Shown here piece after piece: positions 1 to 7,341 of a stretch of 18,196 nucleotides of DNA. Both the position numbers and the translations under genes were made by a program. The DNA comes from CBDVBZ01 sp965372355 (GTDB taxonomy: Bacteria > Krumholzibacteriota > Krumholzibacteriia > WVZY01). Position 1 is the stretch's first letter, and every line of letters begins with the position of its first letter. The DNA lies in NCBI GenBank assembly GCA_965372355.1, contig CBDVBZ010000072.1, positions 1 through 18,196 on the forward strand, in the 5' to 3' direction. The notes under the pieces were generated by a model that saw only the letters and a list, made by a program, of their open reading frames with translations, was not told where the DNA came from and ran no database searches.

Positions 1-182
1 CGTTCACGCAACTGTTCGCGTAGTTCTTCGCGCTGGTCGCGAAACTGCTCGCGTTTCGCATACAGGTAGGCCCTCACCGCTGCGTCGTACGCTTCCCTTG
101 ATTCAGATTCTCTCTCCGCTTTCTCTGCCTCGTCGGACTTCTTCGCCTTGTCTGTGGTGGTCCGACGCGAGGTTGCTCGCAT
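1..182 (-). CDS. Partial charged coiled-coil reading frame, runs off window
   Basis: On the minus strand an open frame starts at an ATG at 182-180 and continues without a stop to the window edge, giving about 60 residues. The visible protein is very rich in Glu, Lys and Arg and ends in heptad-like stretches such as YAKREQFRDQREELREQLRE, so a coiled coil is likely. The frame differs from that of the sigma-factor remnant just upstream, and this ATG lies inside the last codons of the sigma frame, so it is probably accidental. My reading is that this is the interior or C-terminal part of a gene that once stood further downstream and was joined to the sigma gene by a deletion. The family is not recognised. 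A newly formed short gene cannot be excluded because the rest lies outside the window. Confidence 0.35.
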   Translation of the reverse strand, partial: MRATSRRTTTDKAKKSDEAEKAERESESREAYDAAVRAYLYAKREQFRDQREELREQLRE

Positions 183-303
183 CCGGATCGCCGGTCAGCC
201 GGACGAAGTACCCGTAGAAGAGACGGCCGTGGCGCTCGAAAAGCTCTCCCAACCGGCCCACCTCGCCATCCCGCACAGCTTCCATCAGCTGCTCGTCCGT
301 CAC
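103..303 (-). pseudogene. ECF RNA polymerase sigma factor, 5' remnant
   Basis: The minus-strand frame from a GTG at 303-301 begins MTDEQLMEAVRDGEVGRLGE and continues LFERHGRLFYGYFVRLTGDP-DAS. This is the start of region 2 of an extracytoplasmic-function sigma factor. An AGGAG Shine-Dalgarno (complement of 310-315) lies a few bases upstream. In the family the DAS is followed by the conserved region 2.2 (E-D-L-V-Q-E-V-F type) and then regions 2.4 and 4, which bind the -10 and -35 elements. Here the match stops at about position 175, the frame continues as unrelated residues, and it ends at a TGA at 103-105. Only about 43 of an expected 170-200 residues survive, so no working sigma factor can be made. 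The neighbouring coiled-coil frame begins at the same junction, which suggests an internal deletion that removed the rest of this gene. Confidence 0.7.
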
Positions 304-563
304 CCGGGTCTCCTGTTCATGCCCAAAAGGCTGCAATCTTGCTCCAGTTCTATGTCGGCTGCGGGCTCTGGCGTGATGGGTCTTCGCTTGCTCAGGTCTT
401 CGCGGCCGGGTGCGGGTCCTGCCTGTCCCCGGAGGGGGTCGCCGAACAGCCCCGCCGTGCTCGTTGACGTCCTTCCAGGACAGGGTGCTCGCGACCGGGC
501 GTCCGTTCGGCGCCACCCGGCGCGGCGGATTCGCCGCGAAGACCCATCACACCCGCGCTTCAT
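300..563 (-). CDS. Possible small Arg-rich protein upstream of sigma remnant
   Basis: An 87-residue minus-strand frame starts at ATG 563-561 (MKRGCDGSSRR) and ends at TGA 302-300. Two independent signals argue for translation. A full GGGAGG Shine-Dalgarno (complement of 573-578) sits 9 nt before the ATG, and the stop overlaps the GTG start of the sigma remnant as GTGA, a typical coupling arrangement. Against it, the product is Arg-, Gly- and Pro-rich, has no recognisable domain and looks like GC-rich sequence read out of frame. It may be a leader peptide coupling into the sigma gene, or a decayed gene. The family is not recognised. Confidence 0.3.
   Translation of the reverse strand: MKRGCDGSSRRIRRAGWRRTDARSRAPCPGRTSTSTAGLFGDPLRGQAGPAPGREDLSKRRPITPEPAADIELEQDCSLLGMNRRPG
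373..550. repeat. 15-bp perfect inverted repeat, arms 163 bp apart
   Basis: GTGATGGGTCTTCGC at 373-387 is the exact reverse complement of 536-550. The arms lie 148 bp apart inside the poorly coding stretch upstream of the sigma remnant. No transposase or target duplication is visible. The repeat could be the ends of a very small non-autonomous element, a binding-site pair or debris of a rearrangement. Apart from the tentative small ORF, I see no other gene between 304 and 717. Confidence 0.5.
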
Positions 564-682
564 ATAGTAATACCTCCCGCGAGCGGAATGGTTACACACG
601 CCGGGTGAGGCCACTCCGCCCGCCCGCCGGACTATGTGCATTTTTTCTCAAGCGCGGGCGTAACGTTTTTTATCATAAGGGT

Positions 683-711
683 TTGACGTGACGGGGGCGG
701 ATTGTTATTAT
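683..711 (+). promoter_or_regulatory. Strong sigma70-type promoter, leaderless for kinase 1
   Basis: TTGACG at 683-688 and TATTAT at 706-711 are separated by exactly 17 bp, each matching the consensus at five of six positions. The hexamer is followed by 6 nt and then the ATG of kinase 1 at 718. Transcription would therefore start at or next to the A of the start codon, giving a message with no 5' leader. No Shine-Dalgarno precedes 718, as expected for a leaderless message. Confidence 0.7.
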
Positions 712-717
712 CCCCGC

Positions 718-3378
718 ATGATTGGCCAGAAACTATCCCATTACGAGATTATCGAGAAGCTCGGCGAGGGGGGCATGGGCGAGGTGTACCGCGCCCGCGA
801 CACCCGGCTCGACCGGGACGTCGCCTTGAAGGTGCTGCCCGTGGAGCTCGCCCGTGACCCCGAGCGCCGCAAGCGCTTCGAGCGCGAGGCCAAGGCCGTG
901 GCCGCGCTCAAGCACCCCAACATCGTCACCATCCATTCCGTCGAGGAGGCCGATGGCATCCATTTCATCACGATGGAGTGGGTGGAGGGTAAGACGCTCG
1001 GTGAGAACATCCCGGAGGGCGGTCTCGATCTGGACCGGTTTTTCGATGTGGCGATACCGCTGACCGATGCGGTGAGCAGCGCGCACGTCAAAGGGGTGGC
1101 GCACCGCGACCTCAAGCCGGCCAACATCATGTTCGACGCCGACGGGCGTCTCAAGGTCCTCGACTTTGGTCTCGCCAAACTCATGGAGAGCAATGCCGAG
1201 TCGGATGACACGATCGGTCCCGACAGCAACACCGCCGAGGGCAAGATCCTGGGGACGGTGGCATACATGTCGCCCGAGCAGGCCGAGGGGTCCAAAGTGG
1301 ATCTTCGCTCCGATGTGTTTTCGCTCGGGATTATTTTTTATGAAATGGTTACCGGCCGGCGTCCCTTCGAGGGCAAGACAAGTATCTCGACCCTTTCCGC
1401 CATTCTCAAAGACGACCCGGTGTCGATCACCGATCTCAAACCTCTGCTTCCCCGGCATCTCGGCAGAGTCATCCGGAGGTGTCTGGCAAAAGACGCGGAT
1501 CGACGTTTTCAAACGGTCATCGATGTGCGTAACGAGCTTCTCGAGCTCAAGGACGAGCTGCGTGACGAGGCCCTCGAGTCCGGTATCCAGGGGCGCGTTG
1601 ACGCACACGCGAGACGCGCTGCGCCGGCTCCGGCCGGTGGCGGCAAGTTGCTCAACTATCTGATCCCGGCGGGAGTGGTCCTCCTCGCCGCCGTTTTGAT
1701 CGTGATGTTTATGCAGAGAAGCGCTACGAACGAGGCAAGCGCGGGTGTAATGAGACTCGCGGTCCTGCCGTTCGAGAACCTCGGGTCGGCGGAGGACGAT
1801 TATTTTGCCGACGGGATCACCGATGAGATCACGGCCCGGCTCGCCGGGATCACCGGTCTCGCCGTGATCTCGCGCGCGAGCTCGAGAAAATACAAGAACA
1901 CCGAGAAAGATTTGCAGACTGTCGGCAGCGAGTTGAGTGTCGACTACATTCTTGAGGGCACGATCCGATGGGACAAGCGCGGCGGGCGCGAAAAGGTTCG
2001 TATTACACCCCAACTCATCGATGTATCACAGGATGTCCAGCTGTGGGCGGACAACTACGTCCGCGAGATCGACGAGATATTCACCGTCCAGGCGGACATC
2101 GCCAAGCAGATTGCCGCTGCGCTCGATGTGGCGCTTGCCGGCGGGCACGATACGCAGGCGCCGACGGACAATGTCGATGCCTATCAGGCGTATTTGCGTT
2201 CGCTGGATCACGACGAAGAGGATGTTGACGGTCTTCGATTGTCGATCGACCTGCTTAGGAGGGCGACCGAGCTCGATCCGACATTCGCGATGGCATGGGC
2301 CGAGTTGTCGAGGACTCACTCGGCGATGTACCATTTTGGCTACGAGCGGACGCAGGAGCACCTCGATGCCGCCGGCAACGCGGCACAACGGGCGATGGCG
2401 ATCGCACCGAAGCTGGTCGATGCCTACATCGCACGCGCCTACTATCATTACTGGGGTCACCGGGATTATGACCGCGCGCTGGAGGCACTCGATTTTGCGG
2501 AACGGTTGAGCCCGAGCGACTCCCGAGTGTTCGAGGTAAAGAGCTATGTGCTCCGCCGCCAGGGCAAATTCGAGGAGGCCCTGGACTATATGAAGCGGGC
2601 CTCGGAACTCGACCCCCAGAACGCGATTCTGATGCGAGACGTGGCGTTGACGCTCGAGACCCTTCGTCGGTACGGCGAGGCGTACCCGTTTTACGAACGG
2701 GCACTCGCTATAGCACCGGACTACAACGCGACGTACACGCAAACGGCACAGTACAACATCCTGGTCGGCGACACGGCGAGGGCGCGAATCATCCTGGAGA
2801 AAATGCCGAGGAAGCAGAGCCTCGAGTACCAGACGGCAAAGCTGCTGATCAGCTTTCAGCTTCGAGAGTACGACGCGGTGATCGCTGTGGGATCCGCGGA
2901 CCCGACACGTATCATATGGGACCAGCGCGATGTGTTTCCGTACGCTTACTGGACGGGCCGCGCGTACGAGATGAAGGGCGACCGCGAGAAGGCGGTTGAG
3001 TTCTACGAAATGGCCCGACAACAGCTCGAGCGCGAACGCGAGGCAAAACCCGATGACTATCGACTCTGGAGCAGTCTCGGCCTGTTGTACGCCTCGCTGG
3101 GGAGAAAAGAAGACGCCATCGTTTTCGGAGAACGCGGGATGCAATTGATGCCGGAGTCCAAGGATGCGCTAATCGGCCTGGACCGCGTCGAAGACATGGC
3201 AGGTATCTACGCTCGGGTCGGAGAGCCCGATCTCGCGCTGGAGAAAATCGAGTATCTGCTCGGGCGGCCGAGTTCCTTTACCGTGGCGACGGTGCGCCTG
3301 GATCCCACGTACGACTCCCTTAGAGATCACCCCAGGTATGCCGAGATCCTCGCGCGCTACGAGCGCCACGTGCCCTGA
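718..3378 (+). CDS. Transmembrane Ser/Thr kinase with TolB-like and TPR domains (kinase 1)
   Basis: This 886-residue protein is a PknB-type kinase that should phosphorylate Ser/Thr on unknown partners. The kinase domain (about 1-280) is complete: P-loop GEGGMG (16-21), Lys38, helix-C Glu57, HRD 129-131 with Lys133 and Asn136, DFG 149-151, SPE 185-187. One hydrophobic helix follows at about 314-332. Residues 345-475 form a TolB/CsgG-like domain (LAVLPFENLG, YFADGITDEI, ILEGTIRWD). The rest, about 480-886, is TPR, with units such as GKFEEALDYMKRASELDP and YGEAYPFYERALAIAP. With a single helix the TolB-TPR part should lie outside the cytoplasm as a sensor. The ATG at 718 (MIGQKLSHY) matches the paralogues; an in-frame GTG at 688 overlaps the promoter. 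Domain calls are firm; the signal and substrates are unknown. Confidence 0.93.
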   Translation: MIGQKLSHYEIIEKLGEGGMGEVYRARDTRLDRDVALKVLPVELARDPERRKRFEREAKAVAALKHPNIVTIHSVEEADGIHFITMEWVEGKTLGENIPEGGLDLDRFFDVAIPLTDAVSSAHVKGVAHRDLKPANIMFDADGRLKVLDFGLAKLMESNAESDDTIGPDSNTAEGKILGTVAYMSPEQAEGSKVDLRSDVFSLGIIFYEMVTGRRPFEGKTSISTLSAILKDDPVSITDLKPLLPRHLGRVIRRCLAKDADRRFQTVIDVRNELLELKDELRDEALESGIQGRVDAHARRAAPAPAGGGKLLNYLIPAGVVLLAAVLIVMFMQRSATNEASAGVMRLAVLPFENLGSAEDDYFADGITDEITARLAGITGLAVISRASSRKYKNTEKDLQTVGSELSVDYILEGTIRWDKRGGREKVRITPQLIDVSQDVQLWADNYVREIDEIFTVQADIAKQIAAALDVALAGGHDTQAPTDNVDAYQAYLRSLDHDEEDVDGLRLSIDLLRRATELDPTFAMAWAELSRTHSAMYHFGYERTQEHLDAAGNAAQRAMAIAPKLVDAYIARAYYHYWGHRDYDRALEALDFAERLSPSDSRVFEVKSYVLRRQGKFEEALDYMKRASELDPQNAILMRDVALTLETLRRYGEAYPFYERALAIAPDYNATYTQTAQYNILVGDTARARIILEKMPRKQSLEYQTAKLLISFQLREYDAVIAVGSADPTRIIWDQRDVFPYAYWTGRAYEMKGDREKAVEFYEMARQQLEREREAKPDDYRLWSSLGLLYASLGRKEDAIVFGERGMQLMPESKDALIGLDRVEDMAGIYARVGEPDLALEKIEYLLGRPSSFTVATVRLDPTYDSLRDHPRYAEILARYERHVP

Positions 3379-3582
3379 TGCTTCGTTGACAGCCGCGGCA
3401 GTGCCCTCCACATCTTTCGCCGTCCATCCCCAGGCCCCTGACGAGTCACGACGACCCATCAGCTCGCGGTAGAGACCCTCCTGACAGCAGCTCCGGACGT
3501 ACCTGTGTGCATCGCACGGAGGCGCAAAACTTCTAGCGCTTGACGGCTGAACCGCGGTATCGTTACGAGAGGTACATTTGAA
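3379..3582. other. Intergenic spacer, kinase 1 to kinase 2
   Basis: No convincing gene, terminator or RNA is seen in these 204 bases. A TTGACG occurs at 3540-3545 but has no good -10 at 16-18 bp; the nearest, TATCGT at 3559-3564, is only 13 bp away. A GAGAGG at 3567-3572 is a plausible ribosome binding site 10 nt before the kinase 2 ATG. A minus-strand open frame crosses the spacer but resembles no family I know. Confidence 0.5.
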
Positions 3583-6582
3583 ATGGGCATGGACGGGCAA
3601 ACCATATCGCACTACCGGATCCTCGAGAAAATGGGCCGGGGTGGAATGGGCGAGGTCTACAAGGCCGAGGACACCCGCCTCAAACGCATCGTCGCCCTCA
3701 AGTTCATCTCGCCCGAGCTCACGCTCGACGAGGATGCCAAGACCCGCTTCGCGCATGAGGCCCAGGCGGCCTCGGCGCTCCAACACCACAACATCTGCAC
3801 CATCCACGAAATCGACCAGACAGCGGACGGCCGGATGTTCATCTGCATGGACTACTATGCCGGCGACACGCTCAAGGCGAAGAACCGCCGCGGACCGTTG
3901 CCGCTTGGTGAGGCGGTCGACATCGCGGCGCAGGCGGCTGAAGGGTTGGCCAAGGCGCACGACGTGGGAATGGTGCACCGCGACGTCAAACCGGCCAACA
4001 TCGTTGTGACCGGCGACGGTGTTGTGAAGATCCTGGACTTTGGGATCGCCATGCTGTCGGATCGCACCCGAGTGACCAAGATGGGTACGACGGTGGGAAC
4101 GGTAGCATACATGAGCCCGGAGCAGGCCCAGGGCGGCGAGATTACACCGCGCGCCGACGTGTGGTCACTGGGTGTGATTCTCTACGAGATGCTCACCGGC
4201 AAGCTGCCGTTCGAGGCCGCCCACGAAGCCGCGATCTTCTATGCAATAACCAATGAACCCCACAAACCGGTCACCGGGTTGCGGGACGACATTCCGCCGG
4301 AGCTCGTGCGCATCGTCGACCGCGCCCTGGCCAAAGAACCGGGCGAGCGCTATCGGGACGCCGGCGAGATGGCGCGCGAGCTGCGCGATGTGTTGAAGAC
4401 GATGGAAGACCGCGAACGAACGGCGGTTTCCACGGACATGGAAGCGGGCCGAGGGGCGAGCAGAACGAAGATACGAGTATGGCTTCCCGTGGCGGTCGTC
4501 GCGCTGATCACCGTGGGGTTCCTCATCATCAAGCCGCTGCTTTTCGATGGTGAACTGGTGTCGGCGCCCCGCCCGATCGCCGTCATCAGCTTCGAAAACC
4601 GGACGGGCGATACGGAGTACGACTATCTGCGAGAAGTCATCCCCAACCTCCTGATCACATCGCTCGAACAGTCGAAGTACCTGAGCGTGGTCACATGGGA
4701 ACGGATGCACGACCTTCTCAAGCAGGTGGGGCGGGGGGACGTGGAGTTGATCGACAAGGAAACCGGGTTCGAGGTGTGCCGCATGGATAGTGTCGACATA
4801 ATCGTGGTGGGCAGCTTTACAAAGGCCGGCGATGTGTTTGCCACCGATGTCAAAGTCCTCGACGTGCATTCGAAGGAGCTGTTGAAGAGCGCGAGTGCCA
4901 GGGGTGAGGGGGTAGAAAGCATCCTCGAAAGCCAGATCGACGAGCTCGGCAAGGAGATCTCCCGGGGTGTCGGTTTGTCGGAACGCTTGATCGCCGCCGC
5001 CGGCAGCCTGCCGATCGCGGCGGTGACGACGAGTAGCATGGATGCCTACGATTATTTCCTCCGCGGCAGGCAGGCGTATGAGAAGTTGTACTATGCAGAC
5101 GCCCAGCACGATCTGGAAAAAGCCGTGGAGCTCGACTCAACGTTTGCCGTCGCCTGGTTGTATCTGGCCAGAGCGTACGGTTCTTCTGCACAGATCAATG
5201 CGCGGAAAGACGCGTATGAAAAAGCCAAATCGCTGTCAGCGGGAGCGCCGGAAAAGGATCGTTTGTACATCGAAGCCTTCTACGCAAACACGATCGAGGG
5301 GGATGACTCCGAGTACCATCGTTTGCTGGCCGAGATCACCGCAAAGTACCCCAGGGAAAAAGAGGCGTTCGTTTGGTTGGGCGTGTATTACCGCAACAAG
5401 AAGATGTTTCGGGAGTCGGAGAACGCTTACCTGCGAGCGATCGAGCTGGACCCAAATCACGGCAAAGCTTACAACGGCATCGCGTACATGTATGCCGAGA
5501 TGCAGGATTACGACCGGGCGATCGAGTACTTCGGACGCTACGCCGCCACGAGTCCGGGCGACGCCAACCCGTTCGATTCGATGGGAGAAGTGTACGTTTT
5601 TATGGGCAGACTCGACGAGGCGATTACGATGTACGAGCGGGCCCTGGCCATCAAACCGGATTTTGGATCGGGACGGGGGATCGCGTATATCCGTGCGCTC
5701 CGCGAGGACTACGCCGGGGCCATCGAGATGATCGATCAGTACATCATGGCCTCCAACCCGTCGCGGAGGGTTCACGGGTGGTTGTTACGGGCGTACTACT
5801 CTGCCTACGGATGCAGATGGCAGGACGCGATCGAGTCGATAGCAGCGCGCGTGCAAGCGGCCGAGCGGATCGGCTATCGGTTTGGTGTGGCGTCGGCCCG
5901 GTGGGTGGAAGCATGGATCCGGTACCTCATGGGCGATTACGGAGCAAGCCGGGGATGTCTCGATGAATCGGAATCGATTATGGAATCGATCAACCGAAGG
6001 AGCTCCTGGGGTGAGGTGATAGGCGGCGTTGCGCTTGGGCTGATTGACCTTAAGCTGGGGCTCGTCGAGGACGCCAGATCTCGTCTGGACACCATCGACA
6101 CCGCCCTGCCGCGGGTGGTAGCAGAGGACCCCCTCCTCGCCGATTTCGCGGAATGCGTGGCCGCTCTTTACCGGGCCGAGGTTCTGCTGGCGGAGGGATC
6201 GATCGACCGATGCATCGAGGTATCCCGGTCGGCGACGCCTCCCAGTGTACCGCCGGTGAGCGACATGAGGATGTTCTTCTATAATTACCCGGCAAACAGA
6301 GACGTTCTGGCCCGAGCCTATGTCGAGAAGGGCGCGCTGGACGATGCGATCGCCGAGTACGAACATCTCATCACGTTCGATTCGGAGAGCAGGGACTTCA
6401 GGCTCATATTCCCCCTGTTTCACTACCGGCTGGGTGTTCTGTACGAGAAGACGGGACAGACCGAAAAGGCCGAGCGCCAGTACGAAAAGCTCCTTGAGAT
6501 TTGTGGCGACGTCTCGCCCGAGATCGCCGAAGTCGCCGACGCCCGCCGGCGCCTGGCGGCACTCCCGCAACCCACCGAATAA
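3583..6582 (+). CDS. Transmembrane Ser/Thr kinase with CsgG/TolB-like and TPR domains (kinase 2)
   Basis: At 999 residues this is the longest kinase in the window. The PknB-like domain (1-275) has P-loop GRGGMG (18-23), Lys40, Glu59, HRD 132-134 with Lys136 and Asn139, DFG 152-154, and Thr-rich activation segment TRVTKMGTTVGTVAYMSPE. A single helix lies at about 299-318. A CsgG/TolB-like region follows at 330-480 (IAVISFENRTGDTEYDYL; DIIVVGSFTKAG), then a long TPR array to the C-terminus (AENAYLRAIELDP-type units, such as YDRAIEYFGRYAATSPGD and LDEAITMYERALAIKPDF). The ATG at 3583 has GAGAGG 10 nt upstream; an ATG at 3589 (MDGQTISHY) aligns better with the paralogues but is 16 nt from that site. 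It shares kinase 1's layout, but its CsgG-like part is clearly diverged, so it is an older paralogue, not a recent copy. Ligand and substrates are unknown. Confidence 0.93.
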   Translation: MGMDGQTISHYRILEKMGRGGMGEVYKAEDTRLKRIVALKFISPELTLDEDAKTRFAHEAQAASALQHHNICTIHEIDQTADGRMFICMDYYAGDTLKAKNRRGPLPLGEAVDIAAQAAEGLAKAHDVGMVHRDVKPANIVVTGDGVVKILDFGIAMLSDRTRVTKMGTTVGTVAYMSPEQAQGGEITPRADVWSLGVILYEMLTGKLPFEAAHEAAIFYAITNEPHKPVTGLRDDIPPELVRIVDRALAKEPGERYRDAGEMARELRDVLKTMEDRERTAVSTDMEAGRGASRTKIRVWLPVAVVALITVGFLIIKPLLFDGELVSAPRPIAVISFENRTGDTEYDYLREVIPNLLITSLEQSKYLSVVTWERMHDLLKQVGRGDVELIDKETGFEVCRMDSVDIIVVGSFTKAGDVFATDVKVLDVHSKELLKSASARGEGVESILESQIDELGKEISRGVGLSERLIAAAGSLPIAAVTTSSMDAYDYFLRGRQAYEKLYYADAQHDLEKAVELDSTFAVAWLYLARAYGSSAQINARKDAYEKAKSLSAGAPEKDRLYIEAFYANTIEGDDSEYHRLLAEITAKYPREKEAFVWLGVYYRNKKMFRESENAYLRAIELDPNHGKAYNGIAYMYAEMQDYDRAIEYFGRYAATSPGDANPFDSMGEVYVFMGRLDEAITMYERALAIKPDFGSGRGIAYIRALREDYAGAIEMIDQYIMASNPSRRVHGWLLRAYYSAYGCRWQDAIESIAARVQAAERIGYRFGVASARWVEAWIRYLMGDYGASRGCLDESESIMESINRRSSWGEVIGGVALGLIDLKLGLVEDARSRLDTIDTALPRVVAEDPLLADFAECVAALYRAEVLLAEGSIDRCIEVSRSATPPSVPPVSDMRMFFYNYPANRDVLARAYVEKGALDDAIAEYEHLITFDSESRDFRLIFPLFHYRLGVLYEKTGQTEKAERQYEKLLEICGDVSPEIAEVADARRRLAALPQPTE

Positions 6583-6587
6583 GCTGC

Positions 6588-6650
6588 CTTGAGGGTACGA
6601 TCTACTGGGACAAGCGTGGGGGACGCGAAAGGGTTCGTATCACAACCTAG
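6588..6650 (+). pseudogene. Relic of a kinase-1-like gene (TolB-like segment)
   Basis: Five bases after the kinase 2 stop codon, an open stretch reads LEGTIYWDKRGGRERVRIT and then hits TAG at 6648-6650. It matches kinase 1 at 1951-2010 (LEGTIRWDKRGGREKVRIT) at 17 of 19 residues, and by eye about 50 of 60 bases agree. Several changes are at third codon positions, so the piece comes from a once-coding paralogue. Kinase 2 lacks this sequence in its own CsgG-like region, so this is not its tail. The match ends at the stop codon of the toxin gene. The likely reading is that another kinase stood here and was almost wholly deleted, perhaps when the toxin-antitoxin pair arrived. Confidence 0.75.
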
Positions 6651-7054
6651 CTACCCTGACGCTTCGTCTCCAGCCGCTCCAACGATCCCCGGATCCAGGG
6701 AGTGAGGCGCTTCAGATCACACTCACCTTTTTCCAGCATGTCGATCAAGAACCGGTGTGCCTTGTCGGCGTCGACACGCAATTTCCAGCCATTGATCCTT
6801 AGAAACACGTCAGTGGCGAAGAACGCGACGCGTTTGTTGCCGTCGTCGAATGGGTGGGTGATGAGAAGCGACTCGAAAAGGGCCGCGGCCATTTCCGCGA
6901 GATCGGCGTAGTAACCAGTTTGCGGTCGATAGAGTGCGCTTTCCAGAAGTCCGGTGTCTCGAATACCCGCGATGCCGCCGAAGCGGTCGACGAGCCTTTG
7001 GTGGATGGAAATGACTTCCTCGAGGCTGAGGTAGAGAACCGACTCACTCGGCAA
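6647..7054 (-). CDS. doc: Doc-family (Fic fold) toxin
   Basis: This 135-residue protein carries the Fic/Doc signature HPFDDGNKR at residues 67-75, with His67 as the expected catalytic base, plus the usual N-terminal Doc features (LSLEEVISIHQRLVDRFGG, and GLLESALYRPQ). Length and layout fit Doc rather than the longer Fic AMP transferases. Doc of phage P1 phosphorylates elongation factor Tu and stops translation; the same activity is inferred here. The frame has no ATG near its start. The best start is TTG at 7054-7052, which lies inside the last codons of the antitoxin gene, an 11-bp overlap that implies coupled translation. No strong ribosome binding site is seen, which would keep toxin output below antitoxin output. 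Confidence 0.9.
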   Translation of the reverse strand: MPSESVLYLSLEEVISIHQRLVDRFGGIAGIRDTGLLESALYRPQTGYYADLAEMAAALFESLLITHPFDDGNKRVAFFATDVFLRINGWKLRVDADKAHRFLIDMLEKGECDLKRLTPWIRGSLERLETKRQGS

Positions 7055-7256
7055 GCAGGCGACCTAGCCTTTCATTTTCCGTCATGGAATCGTCGAGGTG
7101 ATCGAGGACGGCTGGCCGGACACGTTGGCGTCGGATGTACTCCCGGATCGCCTCGGTCAGCAGTCCGGACAGGCTGCGGTGAGACTCGTTGGCGAAGGCT
7201 TTGAGTTCGGTCCAGACAGCCTCATCGACTTTGGAGCTGATTTTGATCGGAGCCAT
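7044..7256 (-). CDS. Ribbon-helix-helix antitoxin
   Basis: A 70-residue protein starting at ATG 7256-7254 (MAPIKISSKVDEAVW), with a strong AAGGAGG a few bases upstream. The N-terminal half has the pattern of a CopG/Arc-type ribbon-helix-helix DNA-binding domain: short strand PIKISSKV, helix DEAVWTELKAFANES, turn HRSLSGLL, helix TEAIREYIRRQ. The C-terminal 25 residues (LDHLDDSMTENERLGRLLAE) should wrap the toxin. It precedes and overlaps the Doc gene, the usual antitoxin-first order. The operator over its promoter indicates autorepression by the antitoxin or the complex. RHH partners for Doc are less common than Phd partners, but they are known in annotated genomes. Confidence 0.85.
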   Translation of the reverse strand: MAPIKISSKVDEAVWTELKAFANESHRSLSGLLTEAIREYIRRQRVRPAVLDHLDDSMTENERLGRLLAE

Positions 7257-7267
7257 GTGTCCTCCTT

Positions 7268-7308
7268 CTTGACATATCAAGATACGTCAAGACAGTGCTT
7301 TTGTCAAG
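7268..7308 (-). promoter_or_regulatory. Toxin-antitoxin promoter covered by an operator
   Basis: On the minus strand TTGACA (complement of 7302-7307) and TATCTT (complement of 7279-7284) are 17 bp apart, a near-ideal promoter for the antitoxin gene. The same DNA holds repeated TCAAG boxes: 7277-7281 and 7287-7291 are direct repeats spaced 10 bp, a third lies at 7304-7308, and CTTGA-N4-TCAAG (7268-7281) is an inverted repeat. One-turn spacing of short boxes is typical of ribbon-helix-helix operators, so binding would block RNA polymerase. Confidence 0.75.
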
Positions 7309-7341
7309 TCCCCTCGGTCCGTCCACGCCGCCTGGGATCTG

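Noticed and set aside
688..717. GTG start adding 10 residues to kinase 1
   Set aside because: It overlaps the -35 box and would lie upstream of the predicted transcription start; paralogues begin at M-x-G.
733..2013. Long open frame antisense to kinase 1 (426 codons on the minus strand)
   Set aside because: It mirrors the GC-rich codons of kinase 1, has no domain and no start signal; the sense frame has complete kinase motifs.
3540..3564. TTGACG with TATCGT as promoter of kinase 2
   Set aside because: The spacer is only 13 bp, too short for a sigma70-type promoter.
3379..3582. Minus-strand frame through the kinase 1-2 spacer as a gene remnant
   Set aside because: The residues match no family I know and the frame has no start signal; it may be chance.
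6647..7054. Fic AMP-transferase instead of Doc
   Set aside because: The 135-residue length, N-terminal pattern and antitoxin-first pairing fit Doc better, although the GNKR core is shared by both.
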